Positions 38,722 to 47,446 of a DNA stretch of 64,000 bases are shown here, piece by piece. Every line of letters starts with the position of its first letter. Position 1 is the stretch's first letter. Source of the DNA: Ekhidna lutea. Its GTDB lineage: Bacteria; Bacteroidota; Bacteroidia; Cytophagales; Cyclobacteriaceae. The notes below the pieces were generated by a model. It worked only from the letters and a program-made list of their open reading frames with translations, made no database searches and was not told the origin of the DNA. The stretch spans positions 310,001 through 374,000 of the forward strand of contig NZ_FZPD01000002.1 of assembly GCF_900188325.1 (NCBI RefSeq), in the 5' to 3' direction. The position numbers and the translations under genes were made by a program.

Positions 38722-39414
38722 CTATTCTAATTCTTCGGTATAGAATTTTCTAATTTCCATAGGCTCTACTCCTCTTTTATACATTTTCATTGCTTTCAGG
38801 TTTGTCAGCTGCACCTTTAGATAGGAATTCTTTTGGTATTTGCGGGGAGAAACCTTAACGCTCTTTGGTAATACTTTGAAAGAAATTTCAGCTTCAGCGA
38901 TACGCTCAAGTAAATCGTAATCCTCCATTATTACATAATGTTCATCAAATCCACCAAGTGTTTCAAATGCATTTCTGGTGATGAACAGTGTCTGATCTCC
39001 CCCCCTGCACCAGGTGAAAGGAAATCGTGTAAAGAATCCATTGATGTGTAGTAAGATGTTTTGAGGAGAATCAAATTTGAATCGATAACAACCACTATTA
39101 AATCCTTGATTTACGGCATCTTGAATATCATCAATAAAAGTGGGTAGCAATTTGGTATCAGCGTGGACAAAATAAAGAATATCACCTTTTGCCAGTTTAG
39201 CTCCCTCATTCATTTGATGTGCTCTGGAAGGTGGACTAGCAGTTATATGATGGATTTGTCTCTCTTTTACGATTCCTAAGGTTCCATCGCTACTCCCACC
39301 ATCAACAACAATGACCTCAAACCTATCACCTGCTTGATGTTTTGACAGAAAGTCAAGCAATGATCCAATGTACTGCTCTTCATTTAAGGTGGGGATGATA
39401 ATGCTGACAAACAC
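38722..39414 (-). CDS. Glycosyltransferase family 2, TIGR04283-like
   Basis: This 230-residue enzyme has the GT-A fold start SIIIPTLNEEQYIGSLL (about residues 4-20), VIVVDGGSSDGT, PSRAHQMNEGAKLAKGDILYFVHADT with the metal-binding DxT-type motif, and WCRGGDQTLFITRNAFETLGGFDE and MEDYDLLERI. The SRAHQMNEGA block is typical of the TIGR04283 group, annotated as arsenosugar-biosynthesis-associated glycosyltransferases. There is no arsenic gene in the neighbourhood, so the acceptor is uncertain. The start is a GTG right before the first strand; no nearer ATG is present. Confidence 0.85.
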   Translation of the reverse strand: MFVSIIIPTLNEEQYIGSLLDFLSKHQAGDRFEVIVVDGGSSDGTLGIVKERQIHHITASPPSRAHQMNEGAKLAKGDILYFVHADTKLLPTFIDDIQDAVNQGFNSGCYRFKFDSPQNILLHINGFFTRFPFTWCRGGDQTLFITRNAFETLGGFDEHYVIMEDYDLLERIAEAEISFKVLPKSVKVSPRKYQKNSYLKVQLTNLKAMKMYKRGVEPMEIRKFYTEELE

Positions 39415-39475
39415 TAAAACAGGTCTTTTCAGCTAGTTACGAAGAAAATGCGAGAGTTGGACTTATACCTGTCAA

Positions 39476-39844
39476 TTACATGGCCTTCCGATCCTTCTTT
39501 TCTTTCTGAGTAGCCCCCTTAGCCTTCTCCATTGGCTTTTTCGCCTTCATAATCATGAACTTAGCTGCAAGGTTTAAAAGTTCCGGCTGCCCCGAATAAC
39601 TATACCCAAGCTCCTTAAGTTCTTCGATGATTTTGCTGTATTCTTCCGCTTTTGATAGAGAGAAGTTGTCAGTGTTTTGTAAATAAACAGCTTCTATGAC
39701 ACCAAGTGAATGTTTTAACATTCGAAACAGCTTCTGATTTTTTGTTTCTCGTTCCTCACGAAAATGCTTTGCATACACATCGGGCATGAGTTCTTTTAAT
39801 CGCTCAAAATGCTCGCTCAATACTGGGTGTTTGTCTTGTGTCAT
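39476..39844 (-). CDS. Small basic hypothetical protein of the Ku cluster
   Basis: This 122-residue soluble protein is helical and ends in a lysine-rich tail (PMEKAKGATQKEKKDRKAM). I do not recognise a family. Its ATG overlaps the stop of the TPR gene (ATGA), which in turn follows the Ku gene by 2 bp, so these three genes are one operon. A role in DNA repair or nucleoid binding is possible by context only; the basic tail resembles that at the end of the Ku protein. Confidence 0.65.
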   Translation of the reverse strand: MTQDKHPVLSEHFERLKELMPDVYAKHFREERETKNQKLFRMLKHSLGVIEAVYLQNTDNFSLSKAEEYSKIIEELKELGYSYSGQPELLNLAAKFMIMKAKKPMEKAKGATQKEKKDRKAM

Positions 39845-40452
39845 TTGGCTATGGCGTTTAGGGTTTTGATTATTTCATTGGCTGTTTGATGCTCCGACCG
39901 TGGAGCTAATTCAACGAATTTATTGATGCTTTGGATGGCTTCCTTATACTTTTTCAAAGAGATAAGCACCAATCCAAGGTTGTAATAGCTATTGGGGTAT
40001 TCCGGCTCTATCTCCGCTGACAGTTCATAATGAACCTTAGCCAACTCCAGATTGCCTAAATCAGAATACACATTCCCTAAATTGTAATGTGCTTCAAAAT
40101 GTCTTGGATTTCGTTTCAGGCATTGGGTCAGGTGGTCAATGGCTTTGGTAAGATCCCCTTGTCCAGACTTTAAAATACCAAGATTGCAAAGTGCATCTTC
40201 AACCGACTGATCGTTTTCGATGGCTAGCAAATAATACTTTTCTGCGTCTTTGTTTCCTTCTTCATCCAGCTGAAGCGCCTCTTCAAAAAAGGATCCTGCT
40301 TTCGGCAAGGAAAGAATCGGAGTGTTGTCAGGGAGCTGATCAAACATATTGAGCTGTCCGTAATCCTCCAGATTCGGCTTTCTCCTTCTTCTTGCCTTTT
40401 TCGGACCCAGATGCTCAGGAGTACTTACCGGAAATTGAACAACTCTTGACAT
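39841..40452 (-). CDS. Tetratricopeptide repeat protein
   Basis: This 203-residue protein has a basic N-terminus (KKARRRRKPNLEDYGQLN) and then about four TPR units (about residues 50-195), with the repeat pattern ALCNLGILKSGQGDLTKAIDHL, AHYNLGNVYSDLGNLELAKVHYE and SYYNLGLVLISLKKYKEAI. TPRs mediate protein-protein binding. It lies 2 bp after the Ku gene. The N-terminal part recalls MerR-associated TPR proteins found near Ku in some Bacteroidota, but I cannot confirm that here. Confidence 0.82.
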   Translation of the reverse strand: MSRVVQFPVSTPEHLGPKKARRRRKPNLEDYGQLNMFDQLPDNTPILSLPKAGSFFEEALQLDEEGNKDAEKYYLLAIENDQSVEDALCNLGILKSGQGDLTKAIDHLTQCLKRNPRHFEAHYNLGNVYSDLGNLELAKVHYELSAEIEPEYPNSYYNLGLVLISLKKYKEAIQSINKFVELAPRSEHQTANEIIKTLNAIAK

Positions 40453-40454
40453 TT

Positions 40455-41300
40455 TTAGCTTGCTTTACGCTTCACTTCTTTTTCTTCTGATTTATCCTTT
40501 TTATCTGCTTTTTTCATTGGCTTCTTAGACTCTTTCGCCTGATCAATGCTGGCCTTCAAAGCAGTCATAATATCCACCACTTCAGGCTCTTCTTCAACAT
40601 ATGATACAATCTCATTGCCCTGAATTTTGCTGTCAATCATCTCACGAAGGGCCTCATTGTATTTATCCTCAAGCTCAATTTTCTTGAACTTCTTGGTCAT
40701 CGATTTGATGAGCATGTTCGCGAGCTTCAACTGTTCCTCGTCGGCTTCTTCTTCTATTCTCACGTTTGGAACATCTTTTATGCTTCGCACTTCATTCGGA
40801 TAGCGAAGCTTATGAAGCATAATTCCACGCTCATGTGGTGTCAAAAGTACGGCACTTTCCCTGTCTCTAAGCACCACTTTACCAACTCCCACTTTACCAG
40901 ACTCTCGTAGCGCCTGACTCAGTAACGCATAAGTCTTACTAGCCACATCCCCGTCCGGGCCGGCGAAATAAGGTGAATCATATAACGTTTCATGAATTTC
41001 TTTCGCATCAACAAATCCTTCAATTTCAATAACCTTCGTACTCTTAAGTTTTACCTTTTCGAAATCATCCGGCTCAATGATCACAAACTGTCCTGGTTCA
41101 TATTGATACCCTTTTACAATATCCTCCTGACGAAGCACATCACCAGTAACCTTATCTCGTTTTTCGTACTTAACCGGATTGTGGGTCTCTTTTGAAAGCA
41201 GGTTAAACTGAACCTTTTGAGCAGTGTCAATGGCGTTATAAATCCTGATTGGAATTGTCACCATTGAAAATCGAATATGTCCTTTCCAGATCGCCCGCAT
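40455..41300 (-). CDS. ku: Ku protein of non-homologous end joining
   Basis: This 281-residue protein is a bacterial Ku: MRAIWKGHIRFSMVTIPIRIYNA at the N-terminus, then QFNLLSKETHNPVKYEKRDKVTGD, YEPGQFVIIEPDDFEKVKLKSTKVIEIEGFV, the core LYDSPYFAGPDG and SGKVGVGKVVLRDRE. Ku homodimers ring broken DNA ends and recruit LigD. The C-terminal 45 residues are a lysine-rich tail (KESKKPMKKADKKDKSEEKEVKRK), known in some bacterial Ku proteins to aid DNA binding. No ligD lies in this window. It heads a three-gene operon with the TPR and basic protein genes. Confidence 0.93.
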   Translation of the reverse strand: MRAIWKGHIRFSMVTIPIRIYNAIDTAQKVQFNLLSKETHNPVKYEKRDKVTGDVLRQEDIVKGYQYEPGQFVIIEPDDFEKVKLKSTKVIEIEGFVDAKEIHETLYDSPYFAGPDGDVASKTYALLSQALRESGKVGVGKVVLRDRESAVLLTPHERGIMLHKLRYPNEVRSIKDVPNVRIEEEADEEQLKLANMLIKSMTKKFKKIELEDKYNEALREMIDSKIQGNEIVSYVEEEPEVVDIMTALKASIDQAKESKKPMKKADKKDKSEEKEVKRKAS

Positions 41301-41471
41301 AAGTATGAATTTACTGATTTAGGCAGAAAATTAAAAATCATTAATCTTTAATCAAAGTAAAGTGGGTTAACTTATTGATTAACAATTTTTTATGACGTGT
41401 TAATTATTAGCGAAGAACATAATTCCCAACAGCATCAATTGACCGTAATGACATGATTATCAGCCGATTAA

Positions 41472-42356
41472 CTAATCATCGTAATCAGCATTTCGCTCTA
41501 TATATTTGATAATCTCTCCTGCAATGTTTTTTCCGGTTGCTGCTTCTATTCCTTCTAATCCAGGTGAAGAATTCACTTCCAAAATTAAAGGCCCCCTCTC
41601 CGACTGCAACATATCTACACCTGCAACTCCAAGTCCCATTGCTTTAGCTGCTTTCAATGCAGCGCGTTCTTCCGCATCAGAAAGTTCGATAATATTTGCC
41701 GATCCTCCTCTGTGTAAATTTGACCTAAACTCTCCTTCTTTCCCCTGACGCTTCATAGCTCCTATGACTCGATCACCAATAATAAAGACACGTATATCAG
41801 CACCTCCGGCTTCTTTGATAAACTCCTGAACAATCACTCGAGCTTGTAATCCATTGAATGCTTCCAAAACGGATTCAGCAGCCTTTTGAGTTTCCGCAAG
41901 TACAACACCCAGCCCCTGCGTTCCTTCAAGTAACTTAATGACACATGGAGCACCACCAACTGCATTAATCGGTGTGCTTACATCTTTTGAATAATTAGTG
42001 AAGACTGTTTTTGGAAGTCCTAAACCAGCTCTTGAAAGGATTTGCAAACTACGGAGCTTATCTCTTGACCGAACCAGTGCAATTGACTCTGTGGTCGAAA
42101 ACACATTCATCATTTCAAACTGACGAACAACTGCGGTTCCATAAAAAGTAACAGAGGCACCAATGCGAGGAATAATAGCATGGACATCAGTAATGTTTTC
42201 TCCTTTATAGTAAACCTTGGGTTTCTTCTTTTCGATTTCAATCGAACATTTGCTGTGATCAATCACAATCATTTCATGTCCCTTTTTCTCACCCGCTTCT
42301 ATAAGTCGTTTGGTTGAATACAGCTTAGGGTTTCTGGAAAGTACTGCTATTCGCAT
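41472..42356 (-). CDS. rimK: RimK-type ATP-grasp ligase
   Basis: This 294-residue enzyme is very close by eye to E. coli Rim[59 protein letters not shown], then the ATP-grasp core [18 protein letters not shown], the glutamate-rich [26 protein letters not shown] and the metal-binding [17 protein letters not shown]. RimK adds glutamates to the C-terminus of ribosomal protein S6. The rpsF gene is not in this window, so the natural substrate is not confirmed. It is divergent from tyrS. A TATATTTG box (minus strand, 42391-42398) lies 35 bases before its ATG. Confidence 0.92.
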   Translation of the reverse strand: MRIAVLSRNPKLYSTKRLIEAGEKKGHEMIVIDHSKCSIEIEKKKPKVYYKGENITDVHAIIPRIGASVTFYGTAVVRQFEMMNVFSTTESIALVRSRDKLRSLQILSRAGLGLPKTVFTNYSKDVSTPINAVGGAPCVIKLLEGTQGLGVVLAETQKAAESVLEAFNGLQARVIVQEFIKEAGGADIRVFIIGDRVIGAMKRQGKEGEFRSNLHRGGSANIIELSDAEERAALKAAKAMGLGVAGVDMLQSERGPLILEVNSSPGLEGIEAATGKNIAGEIIKYIERNADYDD

Positions 42357-42390
42357 GATGAATTTTTTTCGCTATTGTTTTGAATTAAGA

Positions 42391-42398
42391 CAAATATA
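42391..42398 (-). promoter_or_regulatory. Candidate -7 box (TAnnTTTG) for rimK
   Basis: Read on the minus strand, TATATTTG matches TAnnTTTG, about 35 bases before the rimK ATG. The nearest TTG upstream has a spacing of only about 15 bases, shorter than the usual 19-21, so the assignment is tentative. Confidence 0.35.
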
Positions 42399-42493
42399 TG
42401 TCGTGAAGGACACCAAGCTGCCTTAATTGCAGCCAACTTTTAAATTATATCTCATAGTAACCGATGAAATATGATAAAGAACCATCAATATTG

Positions 42494-42524
42494 TTGAACC
42501 TGATATTGATCCCTCCTATTTTTG
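42494..42524 (+). promoter_or_regulatory. Bacteroidota-type promoter of tyrS
   Basis: TTG (42494-42496), a 20-base spacer and TATTTTTG (42517-42524) fit the TTG-N19-21-TAnnTTTG consensus of the phylum's primary sigma factor. Transcription would start near 42531, about 14 bases before the tyrS ATG, leaving a very short leader with no room for a T-box or riboswitch. Confidence 0.6.
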
Positions 42525-42544
42525 CCGATCACTAATTGAACACG

Positions 42545-43819
42545 ATGAAAGATTTTGTAGAAGAGTTGAAATGGAGGGGTATGGTACACGATATCATGCC
42601 CGGAACACAGGACGAACTGAATAAAGGCATGACGGCTGCCTATATTGGTTTTGATCCTACCGCAGACTCACTGCATATCGGTAACATGGTTCAAATCATG
42701 ACTTTGGTCCATTTCCAAAGATGCGGACATAAGCCGTTAGCTCTGGTTGGCGGTGCAACGGGGATGGTTGGAGATCCATCCGGTAAATCATCTGAACGAA
42801 ATTTGCTGGATGAAGAAACACTCAATCACAACCTTTCTTGTGTAAAAGCTCAACTTGAAAACTTCCTATCCTTTGAAGGTGAGAATGCTGCTGAAGTAGT
42901 AAATAATTACGATTGGTTCAAAGATTTCAATTTTCTGGAATTCATAAGGGATGTTGGCAAGCACATCACGGTCAATTATATGATGGCCAAAGACTCAGTA
43001 AAATCCAGACTGGAAACAGGTCTTTCGTTTACTGAATTTTCATATCAGCTGGTTCAGGGCTATGACTTTTACTATCTATGGAAGCATAAAGGTGCCAAGC
43101 TTCAGCTTGGAGGATCCGACCAATGGGGAAACATTGTTACGGGTACAGAACTTATTCGTAGAAAAGAACAAGGTGAAGCATTCGCCATGACTACCCCCCT
43201 AATAACCAAAGCAGATGGTTCCAAATTCGGTAAATCTGAAGGGGGCAATATCTGGCTGGATGCAGAAAAGACTTCTCCGTATAAGTTTTATCAATATTGG
43301 ATTAACTCATCGGATGAAGACGTTGAGAAATACATCAAAATCTTCAGCCTGAAAGAGCGAAAAGAGATTGAAGGGTTAATAGGTGAGCACAAAGAAGCAC
43401 CTCATCAGCGTTTACTACAGCGTACCCTTGCCGAAGAATTAACTGAACGAGTACATTCTAAAACTGACTTAGATACTGCCATTAAAGCAAGTTCAATCCT
43501 CTTTGGTAAATCCACTACTGAAGATTTGGAAAGTCTTGATGAGAAGACGCTGCTTCAGGTTTTTGAAGGCGTTCCGCAAACTGAAGTAAGCAAAGCTGCC
43601 CTTGGTAGTGATGCCACAACATTCCTAAGTGAGACTACACAAAACATAATCTTCAAGTCGAAAGGTGAAGCTAGAAAGATGATTCAGGGTGGTGGCGTAA
43701 GTATCAATAAAACAAAAGTTACAGCACCTGACCAGTCAGTGGATTTTAGCCTGCTTCAGGATAAATACTTGTTAGCTCAGCGAGGAAAGAAGAATTACTA
43801 TTTGATTAAGGTGGTTTAG
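42545..43819 (+). CDS. tyrS: Tyrosyl-tRNA synthetase
   Basis: This 424-residue class I synthetase has the HIGH-type motif in [10 protein letters not shown] (about residue 45), [42 protein letters not shown] (tyrosine and ATP pocket) and the KMSKS-type loop [10 protein letters not shown] (about 230). A C-terminal S4 RNA-binding domain (about 350-420, [21 protein letters not shown]) completes the TyrRS-S type found in most bacteria. I chose the ATG at 42545 over a TTG three codons upstream because the ATG fits the family's start and the promoter spacing. The stop overlaps that of the convergent exporter gene by four bases. Confidence 0.96.
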   Translation: MKDFVEELKWRGMVHDIMPGTQDELNKGMTAAYIGFDPTADSLHIGNMVQIMTLVHFQRCGHKPLALVGGATGMVGDPSGKSSERNLLDEETLNHNLSCVKAQLENFLSFEGENAAEVVNNYDWFKDFNFLEFIRDVGKHITVNYMMAKDSVKSRLETGLSFTEFSYQLVQGYDFYYLWKHKGAKLQLGGSDQWGNIVTGTELIRRKEQGEAFAMTTPLITKADGSKFGKSEGGNIWLDAEKTSPYKFYQYWINSSDEDVEKYIKIFSLKERKEIEGLIGEHKEAPHQRLLQRTLAEELTERVHSKTDLDTAIKASSILFGKSTTEDLESLDEKTLLQVFEGVPQTEVSKAALGSDATTFLSETTQNIIFKSKGEARKMIQGGGVSINKTKVTAPDQSVDFSLLQDKYLLAQRGKKNYYLIKVV

Positions 43820-44898
43820 CGAACTTTCTTCACCAACTGTTTCTTCTCCATCAATCGAACCAACACACCTGCGTCTGACATGTTCTCGAGAATTACCTTA
43901 AAGAGAAAAGTTAATGGTACGGCTAACAACATACCTGCTGTTCCCCAAAGGAATGCCCAGAATACAAATCCAAATAGAACCGAAACAGTATTCATTGAGA
44001 AAGAATCACCCATCAATTTTGGCTCAATGATATTTCCCATAATCAGCTGTACCCCCTCCAGGCAAAAGAAAATTACAAGCACTTGAGATACTGAACTGGA
44101 ATCAATAATGCCCAAGACAAGCGGTGGAACAATTGCTATAAGTGAACCTATATATGGAATGTAGTTGAGCACAAAGGCTAGAAAACCCCATAATAAGGCA
44201 TAATCAATTCCAAATAGTAAGCATACAATTCCAACACCAACCCCAGTCATCATGCTTACAAGCGTTTTTACTTTGATGTATGATCCCACAGAATCTTTAA
44301 TTCTATTAAATACCTTAAGTGACTTTTCTTTGTTCTTGTTCTCATTACCAACCAGGTAAGTAATAGTGGAATCATATTGAGTAATTGCGCCAAGAAGGCC
44401 AGCAAAATAAAGAATGGTCATTAGCAGTTCAGCCGCCATACCACTGAGGCTATTAATAAATGATCCTGATGCGGACCAGAATTGTCCCGTCTGCACCATT
44501 TCAACTACAAGTTCTCGCAATTCACCTCTTTTAAATGTGACACCAAAATAGGCTGTATAGTCATTTATAAAAGGTCTTAAATCATTCGAAATACTTTCCA
44601 GTATCGTTTCACTGTTTTCTACCAGCGCCTGTATGACATTAAATATTCCAAACCCAATAAAGAAAAAGACTGCCATCGTTAAAATGGTAGTAATGGCAAT
44701 ACTTATATTAACGGATAGAAATCGCTGTAAAAAATGAACAAGCGGTTGAAACAGAACGGCAAAAAACAAAGCAAAGAATAGCGGCACCAATAAGTTTGCT
44801 AATTCCCTCATTAGGTACAGGGTAGCAATACCTAAAAAAATCATGAGGATAATTTTGATGTGTCGCAGCGAGCGTTCCATTTCTGATTGTGAACTCAT
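43816..44898 (-). CDS. AI-2E family transporter (PerM-like)
   Basis: This 360-residue membrane protein has about eight helices: two close pairs at the N-terminus (about 12-65 and 60-90), a soluble middle segment (about 90-150), and a C-terminal bundle (about 145-345) with [47 protein letters not shown], the hallmark YIPYIGS loop, and [17 protein letters not shown]. Members of this family include TqsA (AI-2 export) and Na+/H+ antiporters; the substrate here is not known. The ATG is 65 bp from that of the divergent lipoprotein gene. Confidence 0.9.
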   Translation of the reverse strand: MSSQSEMERSLRHIKIILMIFLGIATLYLMRELANLLVPLFFALFFAVLFQPLVHFLQRFLSVNISIAITTILTMAVFFFIGFGIFNVIQALVENSETILESISNDLRPFINDYTAYFGVTFKRGELRELVVEMVQTGQFWSASGSFINSLSGMAAELLMTILYFAGLLGAITQYDSTITYLVGNENKNKEKSLKVFNRIKDSVGSYIKVKTLVSMMTGVGVGIVCLLFGIDYALLWGFLAFVLNYIPYIGSLIAIVPPLVLGIIDSSSVSQVLVIFFCLEGVQLIMGNIIEPKLMGDSFSMNTVSVLFGFVFWAFLWGTAGMLLAVPLTFLFKVILENMSDAGVLVRLMEKKQLVKKVR

Positions 44899-44911
44899 AC
44901 CCGCAAAATAA

Positions 44912-44941
44912 TTGAATTAAAACAGGAAACGGCTATCTTTA
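44912..44941 (+). promoter_or_regulatory. Candidate promoter of the 44964 lipoprotein gene
   Basis: TTG (44912-44914), a 19-base spacer and TATCTTTA (44934-44941) match TTG-N19-TAnnTTTG except for the last base. Transcription would start about 15 bases before the ATG at 44964. Confidence 0.45.
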
Positions 44942-44963
44942 AAAAGATTCAAAATTCACAGAT

Positions 44964-45536
44964 ATGAAAAATCTTGTTTCACTCTCATTTATTCTACTCA
45001 TTGTTAGCTGTACCGGACAGGAAATTCCTGATAAAGAATACCAAATTGAAACCGCCGTACTAGCTGCTCCGGAACATCAAAGAGAAGGGTCAACTGTTTT
45101 GGGTTTTAACTCAGATGGTGAATTGATGACGCTCAGAGAAGGAACTAATGAATTTGTGTGCATTGCAGATGATCCCGGAAAAGATGGATTTAGTGTTGCC
45201 GCATATCATAAAAGCCTGGAGCCATTTATGACCCGTGGAAGAGAGCTGAAAGCACAAGGGCTTGATTTTAAGCAAGTGTTTGATAAACGCGAAGAAGAAG
45301 TAAAAGCCGGAACGCTGGAGATGCCCGATAGGGCCACTCTTTATGTTACTACCGGTGACCCAAACGAAGAAACAGGTGAGATCGACAACCTTTACACACG
45401 CTATGTGATATACATCCCATATGCGACAGAAGAAAGTACCGGCATGCCGCTCAGTCCTCCGGCACCAGGAGCTCCCTGGATTATGGACCCGGGCACCCAT
45501 AGAGCCCATATCATGATTAATCCGCCGAAGAAGTAG
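44964..45536 (+). CDS. Hypothetical lipoprotein
   Basis: This 190-residue protein has a lipoprotein signal peptide (MKNLVSLSFILLIVSC, lipidated cysteine at residue 16). The mature part contains a segment GEDxTLREGTNEFVCIADDPG-like (about 55-75) and a proline-rich C-terminal stretch ending GAPWIMDPGTHRAHIMINPP, which I have seen in uncharacterised proteins of several phyla but cannot name. Its function is unknown. The next gene, a T9SS protein, starts 22 bp downstream on the same strand, which may mean co-transcription. Confidence 0.7.
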   Translation: MKNLVSLSFILLIVSCTGQEIPDKEYQIETAVLAAPEHQREGSTVLGFNSDGELMTLREGTNEFVCIADDPGKDGFSVAAYHKSLEPFMTRGRELKAQGLDFKQVFDKREEEVKAGTLEMPDRATLYVTTGDPNEETGEIDNLYTRYVIYIPYATEESTGMPLSPPAPGAPWIMDPGTHRAHIMINPPKK

Positions 45537-45558
45537 GTATAATATTTCAGAAGTTTAA

Positions 45559-46893
45559 ATGGAAACTGGCATTACCTTAAAGAAGCTTGCTTTTATACTA
45601 CTTTCTTTAACATCAGGAATACTACTTTGTCAAGATTTCTCCAATCAAGATAATGTCTCAGGTCAATTCACACACAAGCTCACTAAAATTTCATATGGCG
45701 ACTTTGTTCAGGAGTTTGAATATAATAATCACGGGCTAATTGTTAAAGAATTAAGTTATGATTCAAATAGCTCAAAAACGATAAAATACATATACAATGA
45801 CCATGCTAAAGTTGCTTTAATTGAAGAAACAGATTGCTCACTTTCAGCTCCTTGTGAAACAACAGAAACAGTTTACGAATATGATCTAGACGGATATATT
45901 TCTCTGGCTAGGCAATACACAGACAATACCGATTATACGGTCGTAACAGTATATCGCCGAAATAGTGATGGCAATCCTACTATTGTAATGAGTACATACT
46001 CAGAAATAACAACTAGTGGTGATTTAATCGAATCAACAAGAAGGCAACTTTTTGAGTATGATTCATTAAAAAGGAAAATAAAACACACCAATCAATATTT
46101 ATCCCAGACAACATCCAATTGGATCACCAATAGCACGGATCAATATGCATATACTGAAAAAACCACTGAAGTAGTCTCAAGTATAGCAAGTTCAAAATTT
46201 AAAGTATTACGTTCATACAACACCCCAAATAAGGAATTATTGGTGAACTCCAAAACTTATGAATGGTTAGATGCTTCTGATGAATGGGGCCTGATTAGTG
46301 CGTTTGAATTGGAGTTAGATGAGAATGATAACCCTATCGAATCCCTACAATATGAGTGGAGTTATAAGAGTGACAAATTAGTGCCCTGGCAGAAAATGGA
46401 TTTTATATATGACGAAGCAGGAAATATTACTCGCAAAGCAGTCTGGTCATTTTCGGAAAATGAGCAGACTTGGACGCGACATTACATTGACAAATATTCA
46501 TATAAAAAAGGGCTTTATTTTAACCAAGTGGCTGGTGCGCATTGGGTCTCTCGTCTTTATGGAAACATAATGCCTGCAAGTCGCAATCGATCAATATGGA
46601 ATGGGGAATGGGAGGCCAGCTCAGAAATTCAATATTTTTATCAGGCTTTAAGTCTTGCCAAAGAAGATATAAGTTTAGTATATCCAAACCCAGCATCCAG
46701 TATCGTTTCATTCGACCTTTCCAATAGCAACGAAGCTCAATTAATCCTTTATGACGCTCAGGGAGCCAATGTGGTAGAACAAACAATTCAAACATCTCGG
46801 TCGATTTCAATTCAAGACCTCAAAAAAGGTACATACTATTATAGGATTGTCACAGAAGGTAATGTTCAGACAGGAAAGCTTATCAAGGATTAG
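45559..46893 (+). CDS. Secreted protein with T9SS type A sorting domain
   Basis: This 444-residue protein has a signal peptide (cleavage after LLCQ, about residue 27). Residues about 40-360 contain tyrosine/aspartate-rich strands such as EFEYNNHGLIVKEL, YEYDLDGYISLA and FIYDEAGNITRKA, which resemble YD/RHS-like repeats. The C-terminus (about 372-444: VYPNPASSIVSFDLSNSNEAQLILYDAQG ... YYYRIVTEG) is a typical type IX secretion sorting domain (Por_Secre_tail). The protein is exported by Sec and T9SS and probably bound to the cell surface. Its function is unknown. Confidence 0.85.
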   Translation: METGITLKKLAFILLSLTSGILLCQDFSNQDNVSGQFTHKLTKISYGDFVQEFEYNNHGLIVKELSYDSNSSKTIKYIYNDHAKVALIEETDCSLSAPCETTETVYEYDLDGYISLARQYTDNTDYTVVTVYRRNSDGNPTIVMSTYSEITTSGDLIESTRRQLFEYDSLKRKIKHTNQYLSQTTSNWITNSTDQYAYTEKTTEVVSSIASSKFKVLRSYNTPNKELLVNSKTYEWLDASDEWGLISAFELELDENDNPIESLQYEWSYKSDKLVPWQKMDFIYDEAGNITRKAVWSFSENEQTWTRHYIDKYSYKKGLYFNQVAGAHWVSRLYGNIMPASRNRSIWNGEWEASSEIQYFYQALSLAKEDISLVYPNPASSIVSFDLSNSNEAQLILYDAQGANVVEQTIQTSRSISIQDLKKGTYYYRIVTEGNVQTGKLIKD

Positions 46894-46896
46894 TCA

Positions 46897-47310
46897 TCAC
46901 ATAACAACCGGCCAGAAAATAATATCTACCCTCCTGTTCTTACGCCTGCCTTCCCAGGTGTTGTTGTCATATACAGGATTAAACTGACCAAAGTCACGCT
47001 TCTCAATTTGATTGGATTTAAACTCAAGGTTGAGCAACTTTTGAATCACCGCATCACCCCTCATTTCAGATAACCATTCATTATAAGCCGCTCCTCCAAT
47101 ATTATCAGTGTGGCTGTGAATAGTAATCGTATAATCTCGGATATCCTTTACTGAATCAACCAGTTGTTGTAGTTCTTCAAACTGATATTCATCTACATAA
47201 TAACTACCTCCCCCAAAGTAAATGCTCTTTAGAATATAAGCCTCAGGCTGATCTTGAGACTTGGTAACAAGTGCTGAGAAAGCTAAAAGTGTGAAGATAA
47301 GGGTTCGCAC
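46897..47310 (-). CDS. OmpA-domain protein
   Basis: This 137-residue protein consists of a signal peptide (about 1-18) and one OmpA-like domain: KSIYFGGGSYYVDEYQFEELQQLV, then the peptidoglycan-binding core TITIHSHTDNIGGAAYNEWLSEMRGDAV, then NRRVDIIFW. Known OmpA domains bind the diaminopimelate of peptidoglycan through an aspartate and an arginine, here in HTDNIG and NRRVD. It begins with GTG, as the signal peptide has no internal ATG. It would sit in the periplasm. It ends three bases from the convergent T9SS gene. Confidence 0.85.
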   Translation of the reverse strand: MRTLIFTLLAFSALVTKSQDQPEAYILKSIYFGGGSYYVDEYQFEELQQLVDSVKDIRDYTITIHSHTDNIGGAAYNEWLSEMRGDAVIQKLLNLEFKSNQIEKRDFGQFNPVYDNNTWEGRRKNRRVDIIFWPVVM

Positions 47311-47446
47311 AATAGTTAATAAACGATCGTATTGACTCCTTGTTTCGAGTATTTATATGATCAATCTGCCATTCATCAATTATTCCATTTATACTATACA
47401 TCTTCCTTTATAAATTACTGGCACTCTTAACTGAAACCTATAAGAT

